Origin: DATGMB01 sp035293845
GTDB taxonomy: Bacteria; Acidobacteriota; Terriglobia; Bryobacterales; Bryobacteraceae
DNA length: 30,427 nt
Assembly: GCA_035293845.1 (NCBI GenBank)
Contig: DATGMB010000145.1
Location: 1 to 30,427 of the forward strand
Reading direction: 5' to 3'
The translations under genes and the position numbers were made by a program. Positions 21,106 to 29,403 of this stretch are shown here, piece after piece. Below the pieces are notes generated by a model, which was not told the origin of the DNA, made no database searches, and saw nothing but the letters and a program-made list of their open reading frames with translations. Position 1 is the stretch's first letter, and every line of letters starts with the position of its first letter.

Positions 21106-23241
21106 ATGGCCCACAGGTTCCCCGTATTTTCCCGCCGCAGCATCGTAGTGGCCGGCGCTCTCATACCCTGCGTGCTGGCGGCGCAATCTGCCCGTACGCC
21201 CCTGATCCGCCAGCGCATCGACGCCACACGCCTCGCGCGGCTGGCCGGCAACACGCGCCCGGAAGCCATCGCTGCGAACGACGCCGGCGCGGTTCCCGAT
21301 GATTTTCCGATGGAGCACATGCTGCTCCAGTTGCGCCGCTCGCCCGAAGCCGAGCAGGCCGCGCAGACGCTCGTCTCCGAACTGCACGACCCGAAATCGC
21401 CGCGCTACCATCGCTGGCTCACCGCTTCCGAGTACGGCCAGGCCTTTGGCGCGTCGCAGCAGGACGTGGACACGGTAACGGCGTGGCTGCGCGGGCAGGG
21501 TTTTACCGTGAACCAGGTCTATCCGGGCGGCCTGACGATCGATTTTTCCGGCACCGCGGCGCAGGTGTCGCGGGCCTTCCATACCGAGATCCACTATCTC
21601 AACGCGCGCGGCGAGCGCCACATCGGCAACATCTCGGACCCGCAGATTCCGGCCGCGCTGGCGCCGGCTGTCACCGGCATCCTTTCCCTGCACGATTTCC
21701 AGCCGCGCGTAATGCGCAAGGCACGGCCCGCTTTCACCTATTCGAACGGCGGCTCGACTTACCAGGTAATTACTCCCTCCGATCTCACCACGATCTATAA
21801 CTTCGGCCCGGTCTTCGCCGCCGGAATCACCGGCAAGGGCCAGACCATCGCGGTGATCGAGGATGCCAATCTGTACAGCACCGCCGATTACGATACCTTC
21901 CGCTCCACCTTCGGACTCTCGCAATACTCCGGCTCGCTCGTCACCGTGCATCCCGGCTGCATCGACCCCGGCATCCGCAGCGGCGATGACGCCGAGGCCA
22001 CGCTGGATGCGGAATGGGCCAGCGCCGCCGCGCCGGATGCCACCATCGAGCTCGCTTCCTGCTCCAGCACGCGCTCGACCTACGGCGGGCTGCTCGCGCT
22101 TGAGAATCTCATCAACAGCGCGGCGCCGCCGCAGGTGATCAGCATCAGCTACGGCGAGTGCGAAGCCGTCAACGGCGCCACACTCAACGCGGCCTTCAAC
22201 GCCGCCTACCAGCAGGCGGCCGCCGAGGGGATCTCGGTTTTTGTCGCGGCCGGCGACGAAGGCGCGGCGTCGTGCGACGCGGGCGCCGAGGGCGCCACGC
22301 ACGGCATCGGCGTCAGCGGCTGGGCCTCGACTCCGTATAACGTCGCGGTCGGCGGCACCGATTTCGCCGATACTTACAACGGCAACAGCGCCACTTACTG
22401 GAACGCCAGTAACGACTCGAATTACGGTTCGGCCACCTCCTACATTCCCGAAATTCCCTGGAACGATAGCTGCGCGAGCGGCCTGCTGGCTTCGGTGCTC
22501 GGCTTCAGTTCGGGCTACGGCGCCGACGGCCTGTGCAGCAGCTCGACCGCGCGGCAGTATCAGTTGCTGCAAGTCGCGGCCGGCAGCGGCGGACCGAGCG
22601 GCTGCGCCACCGGCATTCCAGACCAATCCGGCATCGTCGGCGGCACCTGCGCCGGTTACGCGAAACCCGCGTGGCAGTCGGGCGTCTCCGGCGTCCCGGC
22701 GGACGGCGTGCGCGACATCCCGGACGTCTCGCTCTTCGCCGGCACGGGCCTCTGGGGGCACTACTACGTCTACTGCTACAGCAACCCGCGGAACGACGGC
22801 GCGTCCTGCGCGGGCGATCCGAGCACGTGGGCCGGCGCGGGCGGCACATCGTTCGGCACGCCGATCATGGCGGGCATCCAGGCGCTGATCAATCAGAAGA
22901 TGGGTGGACCGCAGGGCAACCCCAACCCGGTCTATTACCAGTTGGCGCAGGGCGCCGCGGTGTGCGATTCCAAAGCCGGCGACAATCCTTCGAGCGCCTG
23001 CATTTTTCACAACGTGACGCTGGGCGATATCGCGGTCAACTGCGACGGCAACCAGAATTGCTTCGGCGCGACGGCCGGGGTTCCGCTCGGCCGCCGCTCG
23101 TCCGTCATTCCCAATGGGGCCCTTTCGGTCTCGACCGACTCCTACAGCCCGGCCTTTTCCACCGCCGCCGGCTGGAATTTCGCCAATGGTCTGGGCAGCG
23201 TCAATGTGGCCAATTTAGTAAATAGCTGGCCATCCCACTAA
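21106..23241 (+). CDS. Secreted S53 peptidase (pro-kumamolisin/sedolisin family)
   Basis: A 711-residue serine-carboxyl peptidase, usually acid-active and secreted as a proenzyme. The N-terminus has FSRRSIVVAGALIPCVLAAQ, a signal peptide with an Arg-Arg pair that could suit Tat or Sec. The propeptide (about 45-205) includes SPRYHRWLTASEYGQAFG. The catalytic domain has the E297-x-x-x-D301 pair (EATLD), oxyanion D384 (AAGDEGA) and the nucleophile S582 in GGTSFGTPIMAG, all intact. The end, AGWNFANGLGSVN, resembles the family's C-terminal region. The ATG at 21106 has GGAG eight bases upstream. Several N-X-S/T sequons are present. It is divergent from the sigma factor. Confidence 0.94.
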   Translation: MAHRFPVFSRRSIVVAGALIPCVLAAQSARTPLIRQRIDATRLARLAGNTRPEAIAANDAGAVPDDFPMEHMLLQLRRSPEAEQAAQTLVSELHDPKSPRYHRWLTASEYGQAFGASQQDVDTVTAWLRGQGFTVNQVYPGGLTIDFSGTAAQVSRAFHTEIHYLNARGERHIGNISDPQIPAALAPAVTGILSLHDFQPRVMRKARPAFTYSNGGSTYQVITPSDLTTIYNFGPVFAAGITGKGQTIAVIEDANLYSTADYDTFRSTFGLSQYSGSLVTVHPGCIDPGIRSGDDAEATLDAEWASAAAPDATIELASCSSTRSTYGGLLALENLINSAAPPQVISISYGECEAVNGATLNAAFNAAYQQAAAEGISVFVAAGDEGAASCDAGAEGATHGIGVSGWASTPYNVAVGGTDFADTYNGNSATYWNASNDSNYGSATSYIPEIPWNDSCASGLLASVLGFSSGYGADGLCSSSTARQYQLLQVAAGSGGPSGCATGIPDQSGIVGGTCAGYAKPAWQSGVSGVPADGVRDIPDVSLFAGTGLWGHYYVYCYSNPRNDGASCAGDPSTWAGAGGTSFGTPIMAGIQALINQKMGGPQGNPNPVYYQLAQGAAVCDSKAGDNPSSACIFHNVTLGDIAVNCDGNQNCFGATAGVPLGRRSSVIPNGALSVSTDSYSPAFSTAAGWNFANGLGSVNVANLVNSWPSH

Positions 23242-23423
23242 CTTCGGTTCTATGCCTGTTGAGTACTTCACGCTTAGCCAAGTAGGTGGTTTCGGGTCGC
23301 GCCGCACAGTTCCTTAGTGAACAGGTGTGCGCGGGGCGGAAACTTTCGGTATGCTTCTCTTCGTGGTTTGTAACATGTCTCGTATCGGGCGCGAGTACAT
23401 TCATATCGAAACCTGAGGAGAAT
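23242..23423. other. 182-base gap downstream of the S53 gene
   Basis: It holds an imperfect hairpin around 23309-23336 (GTTC, six-base loop, GAAC, flanked by pairing GCGC-rich arms) without a T run, and the GGAAACTTTCGG string at 23338-23349. A promoter for the next gene probably lies here but no clear -35/-10 pair was found. Confidence 0.4.
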
Positions 23424-23900
23424 ATGAAACTTTCACGTTACCTTTTGTTAGCCGCCGTGGTTGCCGCGACTGCCGCGACTGCTCTTGCGGATCCACCGAG
23501 CGGCACCCGGACCGCAACCTTTCCGCCAGTCGGCCTCGCCAGCTCCGAGACGGCCCAGGTCAACCTTGTGAACCTCGCGACCAATCCATCGAACAGTTCC
23601 AACGCCGCTTCCTGCACCGGAAGCGTCACGTTCCTCGATCCGACCGGCGCGGCCATCGGCAAGGCGACCACGTTCACGGTCGCCAGCGGCCAGATCGTCT
23701 CCGTGAAGTTGCCGTATTCGGCGACGGCCGCCTCCGCACGCACGGAATTCCGCGCGTCCGTCTCGCTGAACGTCGGAGAGGGCGCGGCCGCGTGCAGTCT
23801 CCAGAGCACGCTCGAAACGTATGACACCGCAACGGGCGTGACGCACGTATTTCTCTCCGGCCCGCAAGCGATCGTGCAGCCGTTCTTCGGCCGCGACTGA
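23424..23900 (+). CDS. Small secreted protein of unknown function
   Basis: A 158-residue exported protein. The signal peptide MKLSRYLLLAAVVAATAATA is probably cleaved after ALA (residue 22). The mature part is predicted beta-rich, with two cysteines (in AASCTGSVTF and AACSLQST) that could form a disulfide. It contains GSVTFLDPTGAAIG, reminiscent of Ig-like or beta-sandwich repeats, but I do not recognise the family. The ATG at 23424 is set by the signal peptide and by GAGGAG six bases upstream. It may be cotranscribed with the TonB-domain gene 54 bases downstream. Confidence 0.75.
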   Translation: MKLSRYLLLAAVVAATAATALADPPSGTRTATFPPVGLASSETAQVNLVNLATNPSNSSNAASCTGSVTFLDPTGAAIGKATTFTVASGQIVSVKLPYSATAASARTEFRASVSLNVGEGAAACSLQSTLETYDTATGVTHVFLSGPQAIVQPFFGRD

Positions 23901-23917
23901 TTTTGCCGCGACTCCCC

Positions 23918-23949
23918 GCCTCCGGTGCGCTATCCTGGGCACCGGAGGC
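23918..23949 (+). promoter_or_regulatory. Perfect 11-bp hairpin enclosing the Shine-Dalgarno of the TonB-domain gene
   Basis: The arms GCCTCCGGTGC (23918-23928) and GCACCGGAGGC (23939-23949) are exact complements around a ten-base loop. The right arm contains GGAGG (23944-23948), the only Shine-Dalgarno for the ATG at 23955. Folded, the RNA would hide the ribosome site. No T run follows, so it is not a standard terminator. A translational switch, coupling to upstream translation, or a thermosensor are possible; none is shown. Confidence 0.6.
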
Positions 23950-23954
23950 TTTGC

Positions 23955-24641
23955 ATGTTCCGACTTCCCGCCCTCCTGTTTGTAGCCGCCGGCTGCGCGA
24001 TGGCGCAAGGCGGCGGCGGCGACCGCCGGCCCATGGAATCCACCGTTCCCGGAACCGGCGTCTATCGCATCGGCAACGGCGTCTCGCCGCCACAACTCAT
24101 CGAAAAAGTCGAACCGAAATACACGGAACAGGCCCGCCAGGCGAAGTATCAAGGCACCGTGCTCCTGTACATCGAAGTGAATCCGGAAGGCCAGGCGACC
24201 AATATTCGGGTGCAGCGCGGCCTCGGACTTGGCCTCGATGAGAACGCGGTGAAAGCTGTCAGCCAGTGGAAATTCAAACCGGGGATGAAGGACGGCGCGC
24301 CGGTCACGGTGGCCGCGACGGTCGAAGTGAACTTCCGCCTGCTGAGCGGCTGGACGATTGCGTGGCAGTCGTACGCGAACGACGCAGACGTCGCCAAGCC
24401 CGTCCTGCGCGGACACACGTTCCCGCGGGACTGCAAGACGCCGGAGCAGGCCACCGTGGCTCTCGATATCGGCTCGGACGGCGCGGTGAAGGACGCGCGC
24501 ATCGTGAACAGCAGCGATTCCGCGCTCGACGAATCCGTGCTCGACGCCGTCCGCCGGTGGCAATTCGTTCCGGCGCAGTATAAGGGCTCGCCCGAGCCTG
24601 TGGGCGGGCAGGTCCAGCTCACCTGCCAGCCGCCGCGCTAA
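23955..24641 (+). CDS. Secreted protein with two TonB C-terminal domains
   Basis: A 228-residue protein with a signal peptide (MFRLPALLFVAAGCAMA, likely cut after residue 17). Two TonB C-terminal-like units follow. The first (about 42-130) has PPQLIEKVEPKYTEQAR, GTVLLYIEVNPEG and the QWKFKPG end motif. The second (about 155-225) is shorter, lacks the opening block, and ends RWQFVPA. Classic TonB has an N-terminal membrane anchor and a Pro-rich periplasmic linker; both are missing, so it probably does not transmit proton-motive force on its own. Its cysteines (C160, C224) could form a disulfide. The ATG at 23955 has GGAGG six bases upstream, inside a hairpin. Confidence 0.85.
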   Translation: MFRLPALLFVAAGCAMAQGGGGDRRPMESTVPGTGVYRIGNGVSPPQLIEKVEPKYTEQARQAKYQGTVLLYIEVNPEGQATNIRVQRGLGLGLDENAVKAVSQWKFKPGMKDGAPVTVAATVEVNFRLLSGWTIAWQSYANDADVAKPVLRGHTFPRDCKTPEQATVALDIGSDGAVKDARIVNSSDSALDESVLDAVRRWQFVPAQYKGSPEPVGGQVQLTCQPPR

Positions 24642-24670
24642 ACCCCCGCTTGCTTCCGCGCGGCTCTGTA

Positions 24671-24694
24671 ACCGGCAGGCCATGGGCCTGCGGT
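24671..24694 (+). terminator. Possible terminator hairpin after the TonB-domain gene
   Basis: GCAGGCC and GGCCTGC (24675-24691) pair perfectly around a three-base loop, and flanking ACCG/CGGT extends the stem with one bulge. There is no T run, so it may only stabilise the mRNA end or separate this gene from the VWFA gene that starts 22 bases later. Confidence 0.35.
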
Positions 24695-24716
24695 ACTGCT
24701 ATCATGTCTGGAACAC

Positions 24717-26423
24717 ATGCGAATTCCGTCCCGCTTCGCCCTCGGGATCTGCGCCCTCGGGATCGCCGCCGCGCAAACCGGCACGCCGCCCGAGCAGGCG
24801 GAAACCACCACCAAGGAAGAGCCCGCCACCTTTAAGGCCAAGGTCAACCTGGTGATGGTCCCGGTGGTGGTACGGGATAAGTCGGGCCGGGCGATCGGCA
24901 CGCTCAAGCAGGAGGACTTTCAGCTTTTCGATAAGGGCAAGCCGCAGTTCATCAGCCGCTTCTCGATTGAGCAGCCGGCTGCATCCCCCAATGGCGTCGC
25001 CAAACGCTCCGGCGCCAAGGCCGGAGTGGAGGCGGAAGGGGAAGCCGCCCCGCTCGAGATGCCCGAGCGCTATATCGCCTACGTTTTCGACGACGTCCAC
25101 ATCAAGCTCGAAGATCTCGTCCGCGGCCGTGACGCCGCCTGGAAGCACATCAGCACTTCGCTCCGCGCCGCCGACCGCGCCGCCATCTACACCACTTCCG
25201 GGCGAGACATCCTGGAATTCACCGACGATAAGGACAAGCTGCACGCAACGCTGCTGCGCCTCTTTCCCCATCCCATCGCCCGCGGCCCCACAGGGACGGA
25301 CTGCCCCGACGTCAGCTACTACATGGGCGACCTGATCGAGAACAAGAACGACCCCACCGCCCTCCGCGCCGCAGTCATGGAAACGATGGCCTGCGCTCAT
25401 CTCGATCCGACCATGGCCAGCGCCGCCGCGAGCATGGCGCGAGCCGCCGCCTCCCGCGCGATAGCGAGTGGCGAACAGGAGTCGCACGTGACGCTCGGGG
25501 TGCTGCGCGATATCGTGCGCCGCATGGGCGCGCTGCCCGGCCAGCGCTCGATGATCCTCGTCTCGCCCGGCTTCATCACGCCGCAGCTCGAGCAGGAGCG
25601 TAATGAGGTGATGGAGCGGGCTATTAAGGCGAACATCACCATCAGCGCGCTCGATGCGCGCGGGCTATGGACGGACCCCGGCTACGACGCGAGCCAGCAG
25701 AGCTACAGCGCCGCCGCCACCATGCTCAAGAATCAGTTCGCCCATGAAGAGGCGGTGATGAATGCTGACGTCCTGGAAGATCTGGCTTACGGCACCGGCG
25801 GCAGCGTTTTCCAGAACAACAACGATCTGGCGGAGGGTTTCCGCAAGCTCGCCGCCGTGCCGGAGTACATCTACCTGCTCGGCTTCTCGCCCCAGAACCT
25901 CAAGCTCGACGGCAGCTATCACGGCCTCAAAGTCACGGTCAAGACCGCCGGCCTTTCCGTTACCGCGCGCAAAGGTTACTTTGCCCCGCGGCATCTGGCC
26001 GACCCCATCGAGACGGCGCGCGAGGAGCTGCGCGAAGCCGTCTTCTCCCGCGAGGAGATGCACGAGCTGCCGATCACGCTGCATACCCAGTTTTTCAAAC
26101 CTTCGAACGAAACCGCGCGCGTCACCGTGCTGGCCCACATCGACCTGAAGACTCTCCGCTTCCGCAAGGCCGATGGCCGCAACTATAACGACCTGACCAT
26201 CGTCTCCGCGCTGTTCGACCGCAACGGCAACTGGGTCACGGGCAGCGAGAAGACGCTCGAAATGCGCCTCAGGGACCAGACACTCGAAAAACGCGCGGAA
26301 ACCGGCTTCACCATCCGCACCACCTTCGACGTCAAGCCCGGCGGCTACCTGATCCGGCTCGTGGTGCGCGATAAGGAAGGCCAGGAAATGTCCGCGCAAA
26401 ACGGCGCAGTGGAGATCCCATAA
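24717..26423 (+). CDS. VWFA-related acidobacterial-type secreted protein (1)
   Basis: A 568-residue protein of the VWFA-related family typical of Acidobacteria (TIGR03436 type). The signal peptide (MRIPSRFALGICALGIAAAQ) leads to the family opening VNLVMVPVVVRDKSGRAI and LKQEDFQLFDKGKPQ, then a von Willebrand A-like domain starting at YIAYVFDDVHIK. The metal-site motif is degenerate (DDVHI instead of DxSxS), so metal-dependent ligand binding is doubtful. LLGFSPQN and TARKGYFAP are further family blocks, and a beta-rich C-terminus follows. These proteins are exported; their role is unknown. The stop overlaps an ATG (TAATG), but the next gene more likely starts at 26483. Confidence 0.9.
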   Translation: MRIPSRFALGICALGIAAAQTGTPPEQAETTTKEEPATFKAKVNLVMVPVVVRDKSGRAIGTLKQEDFQLFDKGKPQFISRFSIEQPAASPNGVAKRSGAKAGVEAEGEAAPLEMPERYIAYVFDDVHIKLEDLVRGRDAAWKHISTSLRAADRAAIYTTSGRDILEFTDDKDKLHATLLRLFPHPIARGPTGTDCPDVSYYMGDLIENKNDPTALRAAVMETMACAHLDPTMASAAASMARAAASRAIASGEQESHVTLGVLRDIVRRMGALPGQRSMILVSPGFITPQLEQERNEVMERAIKANITISALDARGLWTDPGYDASQQSYSAAATMLKNQFAHEEAVMNADVLEDLAYGTGGSVFQNNNDLAEGFRKLAAVPEYIYLLGFSPQNLKLDGSYHGLKVTVKTAGLSVTARKGYFAPRHLADPIETAREELREAVFSREEMHELPITLHTQFFKPSNETARVTVLAHIDLKTLRFRKADGRNYNDLTIVSALFDRNGNWVTGSEKTLEMRLRDQTLEKRAETGFTIRTTFDVKPGGYLIRLVVRDKEGQEMSAQNGAVEIP

Positions 26424-26482
26424 TGTTCACCCGTTCATCACACGCAGGGGCCGGCCGTGGCCGGCCAGGCCTGGAGGTCCGC

Positions 26483-28837
26483 ATGCACTCGAAACTCACG
26501 ATTCTGCTCCTCACCGGCGTCGCCGCCGCCATGGCGCAGCAGCCGCCCGCGCCGGCGCAGGAACCCGCTCCGCCCACCTTCAAGACCGAAACCCGCCTGG
26601 TGCCGGTGGACGTGGTGGTGCAGGACAAGAAGGGCAACTACGTCCACGACCTGGAGCAGAAGGACTTCAAGGTCTGGGAGGACAACAAGGAGCAGGTGAT
26701 TCGCAACTTCTCCTTCGAGGCCAACCCGTCCTCGCCGGTGGCCCAGCAGAAGAAGTACATCGTGCTGTTCTTCGACCTCTCCTCGATGAACACGGGCGAC
26801 CAGATGCAGGCCCGGCAGGCCGCCGTGAAGTTCATCGACGCCAATGCCGGACCCAACCGGCTGATGGCGGTGGCCAATTTCGGCGGCGGCTTGCAGATCG
26901 CGCAAAATTTCACGGACGATATCGAGCGTCTGAAACAACTGGTCTCCGGTGTGAAGTCCACGACCGTGGTCTCCAACACCGGCATCGGCGGCCCCGGCGG
27001 CGGGATGGGCGGCGGCCCGCGCCTTGGCGGCGGCATGGCCGGCTATGCGCAGCGCACGATGCTGCTGGCACTGCGCAGCCTGGCCTCGAACCTGAGTGAA
27101 ATCCCCGGCCGTAAGACGGTCGTGCTGTTCAGCGCCGGCTTTCCATTGAATGCCGAAATCATCTCCGAGGTCAACGCCGCCACGGACGCCTGCAATCGTG
27201 CCAACGTGGCGGTGTATCCGGTGGACGTCCGGGGCCTCGTGGCCAATACGATGCCGTTCGGCCCGCGCGGCGCCGTCCTGCTGCCCGGAGCGGCGCGCGA
27301 CGCCGGCCTTGCGCTGGCGGCATTCCCCGTGCTTCGCATCGCGGCGCTTTTTTCCTATGATCCGCAGCGTGGTGGAGCCGGCGGCACCGGCGGCGGGGGC
27401 GGTGGCGGTGGCGCGGCTGGCGGTGGCGGCACCGGGGGCGGCGGAGGCGGTGGACGCACCGGCGGCGGGGGCGGCGGGTTCCCCGGAGGCGGCGGGGGCG
27501 CGCCGGTTGGCGGCGGCGGACGCGGCGGCGTTGGAGCGCCCGGCGGGTCCGGCGGCCGCGGCGGCATCGGCGGGTCCGGCAATCCCGGCGGCGGTGGCGG
27601 CGGAACGCCCAGCGCTCCGCGTAATCCCAACGGCACCATCATGAACCGCCGCACCGATCCGCTCAACACTCGCGGCATCATGGGGCGGTTCCCCGATTCC
27701 GCCACGACCAACCAGCAGGTGCTCTACATGCTGGCGGATGGCACCGGCGGGTTCGTCATCGCCAATACCAACGACCTGCTCGGCGGTCTGCAGAAGATCA
27801 ACCGCGAGCAGAACGAGTATTATCTGCTGGCCTATACCCCGCCCGAATCGGCCGAGGGAAGCTGCCACACCATTCGGGTCAAGGTCGATAAGAAGGATCT
27901 CGTCGTCCGCGCGCGCACCGGCTATTGCAACGCCAAACAGGTGGACCTGCTGGCCGGCACGCCCGTCGAAAAGCAGATGGAGACCATGGCGAAGGGCACG
28001 CAGGCCCCGACCATCGCCGCGCCGCCCATGCAGACGCCGTTCTTCTACACCGCGGCGAATACCGCGCGCGTGCACGTAGCCATGGATATCCCGACCTCGC
28101 AGGTGAAGTTCGAGAAGGTCAAGGGGAAGGAGCACGCCGAGATCAGCATCCTGGGCATTGCCACGCGGCCGGATGGCAACGTCGCCGCGAGGTTCAGCGA
28201 TTCGGTCAAGCTGGATCTCGATGGCAAAAAGGCGGTCGAGGAGTTCGCCTCCAAGCCGATGCACTATGAAAACCAGTTCGATATCGGCTCCGGCGATTAC
28301 ACCTTGAAGGTCGTGTTCACCTCGGGCGGCGCCGGTTTCGGCAAGCTGGAGAGCCCGCTCAAGATCGAGCCTTACGATACCGACCAGTTCTCGATGAGCG
28401 CGCTCGCGCTCAGCACCAACATCCACAAGCTCGATAACGATAGCAACCTGGACGCCGAGCTGATCGAAGGCAAGACTCCGCTGGTGAGCAGCGGGCTCCA
28501 GTTCGTGCCGGCGGCGGAAAAACGCTTCAAAGCAGGCGACACGGTGGCCGTCTATTTCGAAATCTACGAACCGGCGCTCGAAAACCAGAACGCCGTCAAC
28601 CCGGTGAAGCTGGCGGCGCAGCTCCGCATTCTGGACCGTGGCGCGAACGGCGCGCAGAAGGTGAACTCGGGCGGCATTCCGGTGAACGACCGGGTGCACC
28701 CCGGCCAGCCCGTGGTCCCGGTGGGCTTCCGCGTGCCGATCAACGACCTGAAGCCCGGTGCGTACACCTTGGAACTGGAAGCGGTGGATTCGTTCGGCCG
28801 CAAGTGGGTGCGCACGACCGATTTCGAGATCCAATAG
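26483..28837 (+). CDS. VWFA-related acidobacterial-type secreted protein (2) with Gly-rich insert
   Basis: A 784-residue paralogue of the preceding protein. The signal peptide MHSKLTILLLTGVAAAMAQ is followed by LVPVDVVVQDKKGNYVHDL, a VWA-like domain starting VLFFDLSSMNTGD (D98, nearly a DxSxS site) and PGRKTVVLFSAGFPL. Residues about 297-374 are a glycine-rich insert inside the domain. After it come MLADGTGGFVIANTNDL, YYLLAYTPPE and a long beta-rich C-terminus. The ATG at 26483 has GGAGG six bases upstream and begins the signal peptide; an in-frame ATG at 26423 overlapping the previous stop would add 20 non-hydrophobic residues. Both VWFA genes are probably one operon. Confidence 0.9.
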   Translation: MHSKLTILLLTGVAAAMAQQPPAPAQEPAPPTFKTETRLVPVDVVVQDKKGNYVHDLEQKDFKVWEDNKEQVIRNFSFEANPSSPVAQQKKYIVLFFDLSSMNTGDQMQARQAAVKFIDANAGPNRLMAVANFGGGLQIAQNFTDDIERLKQLVSGVKSTTVVSNTGIGGPGGGMGGGPRLGGGMAGYAQRTMLLALRSLASNLSEIPGRKTVVLFSAGFPLNAEIISEVNAATDACNRANVAVYPVDVRGLVANTMPFGPRGAVLLPGAARDAGLALAAFPVLRIAALFSYDPQRGGAGGTGGGGGGGGAAGGGGTGGGGGGGRTGGGGGGFPGGGGGAPVGGGGRGGVGAPGGSGGRGGIGGSGNPGGGGGGTPSAPRNPNGTIMNRRTDPLNTRGIMGRFPDSATTNQQVLYMLADGTGGFVIANTNDLLGGLQKINREQNEYYLLAYTPPESAEGSCHTIRVKVDKKDLVVRARTGYCNAKQVDLLAGTPVEKQMETMAKGTQAPTIAAPPMQTPFFYTAANTARVHVAMDIPTSQVKFEKVKGKEHAEISILGIATRPDGNVAARFSDSVKLDLDGKKAVEEFASKPMHYENQFDIGSGDYTLKVVFTSGGAGFGKLESPLKIEPYDTDQFSMSALALSTNIHKLDNDSNLDAELIEGKTPLVSSGLQFVPAAEKRFKAGDTVAVYFEIYEPALENQNAVNPVKLAAQLRILDRGANGAQKVNSGGIPVNDRVHPGQPVVPVGFRVPINDLKPGAYTLELEAVDSFGRKWVRTTDFEIQ
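27371..27606 (+). repeat. Glycine-rich low-complexity coding segment
   Basis: About 78 codons, roughly three quarters of them glycine, with scattered Ala, Pro, Thr and Arg. It sits in frame inside the VWA-like region of the second VWFA protein. The DNA is a near-tandem array of GGCGGN units, so copy number may vary between strains. Confidence 0.8.
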
Positions 28838-29051
28838 GACCGCCGCCAGGCCCGTTTCAGGCGCGCAATATTGGGCGGGCCGCGCATCATGCGCGGCCAC
28901 GCACGCGGAAGTTCTTTGTTTACAGTGCGCGCTCAGTTCCGCCGGCGCATGATGCGCGGATTGGGGTTGCGCGGCGAATCCGGTTGTTGGTAGAGAATGG
29001 ATCGCTCGCGGGCGAACGCCCGCCCGGATGGAGGGATGAAAAAATCCGGCG
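28838..29051. other. 214-base gap with three palindromes after the VWFA genes
   Basis: A perfect 21-base palindrome lies at 28878-28898 (ten-base arms GGCCGCGCAT around one C). A related one, GCGCAT G ATGCGC, lies at 28945-28957. A third stem, GCGGGCG AA CGCCCGC, is at 29008-29023. The first follows the VWFA stop by 40 bases and could end transcription, though no T run is adjacent. No gene is visible. Confidence 0.5.
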
Positions 29052-29303
29052 CTAAGCCGTCGGCAACTGCTGCGGAACCAGTTGCTGCGCCGCTTCGCGG
29101 ATCGTCTGGTTGAGCGAAGTCACCTCGCCGATCCCCGCGCCTTCGATGACCTCGTCATCGCTGGCCCGGTAAAACTGCACATCTTCAGCCGGCAAAATGT
29201 TGACCGTGCGGGCTTCGTATTCAGCGATAAATTGTTCGAGCAGAACCAGAGTGGCGCGCACCTGGGCCAGGCCCGCCTTGATTTCTTGTAAATCGCGATT
29301 CAT
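29052..29303 (-). CDS. Small protein of unknown function, helical
   Basis: An 83-residue soluble protein, MNRDLQEIKAGLAQVRATLV at the start and QQLVPQQLPTA at the end. The first 40 residues look like one amphipathic helix that could form a coiled coil. There is no signal peptide or membrane helix, and I do not recognise a family. AGGAG six bases before the ATG and a plausible promoter (29341-29370) support it being a real gene. Its neighbours on this strand give no hint of function. Confidence 0.65.
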   Translation of the reverse strand: MNRDLQEIKAGLAQVRATLVLLEQFIAEYEARTVNILPAEDVQFYRASDDEVIEGAGIGEVTSLNQTIREAAQQLVPQQLPTA

Positions 29304-29340
29304 GAGGACTCCTGAGGACCGATGTATGGCTTAACACATC

Positions 29341-29370
29341 ATTATCCCGCAGAAGTGCGCAGTTTCGCAA
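29341..29370 (-). promoter_or_regulatory. Putative promoter of the 83-residue protein gene
   Basis: The minus strand has -35 TTGCGA (29370-29365), an 18-base spacer and -10 GATAAT (29346-29341), about 38 bases before the ATG at 29303. It lies downstream of the alcohol dehydrogenase stop. Confidence 0.45.
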
Positions 29371-29403
29371 GAAAACAGGGCTTAACAGGGGAAAGACCCC
29401 GAC

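Noticed and set aside
20872..23010. 712-residue minus-strand open frame opposite the S53 peptidase
   Set aside because: Composition is dominated by Ala, Arg, Gly and Val, with no motifs; the plus strand holds an intact catalytic triad.
26423..26482. In-frame ATG overlapping the previous stop (TAATG) as start of the second VWFA protein
   Set aside because: It would place 20 charged residues before a clear signal peptide, and GGAGG precedes the ATG at 26483. Coupling through TAATG cannot be fully excluded.
27371..27606. GGCGGN array considered as a non-coding satellite
   Set aside because: It stays in frame within a protein with conserved sequence on both sides.
26438..28900. 820-residue open frame on the minus strand opposite the second VWFA gene
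   Set aside because: It is a GC-driven antisense frame with His/Arg/Ala-heavy composition and no domain. The plus-strand protein has a signal peptide, a Shine-Dalgarno and family motifs.
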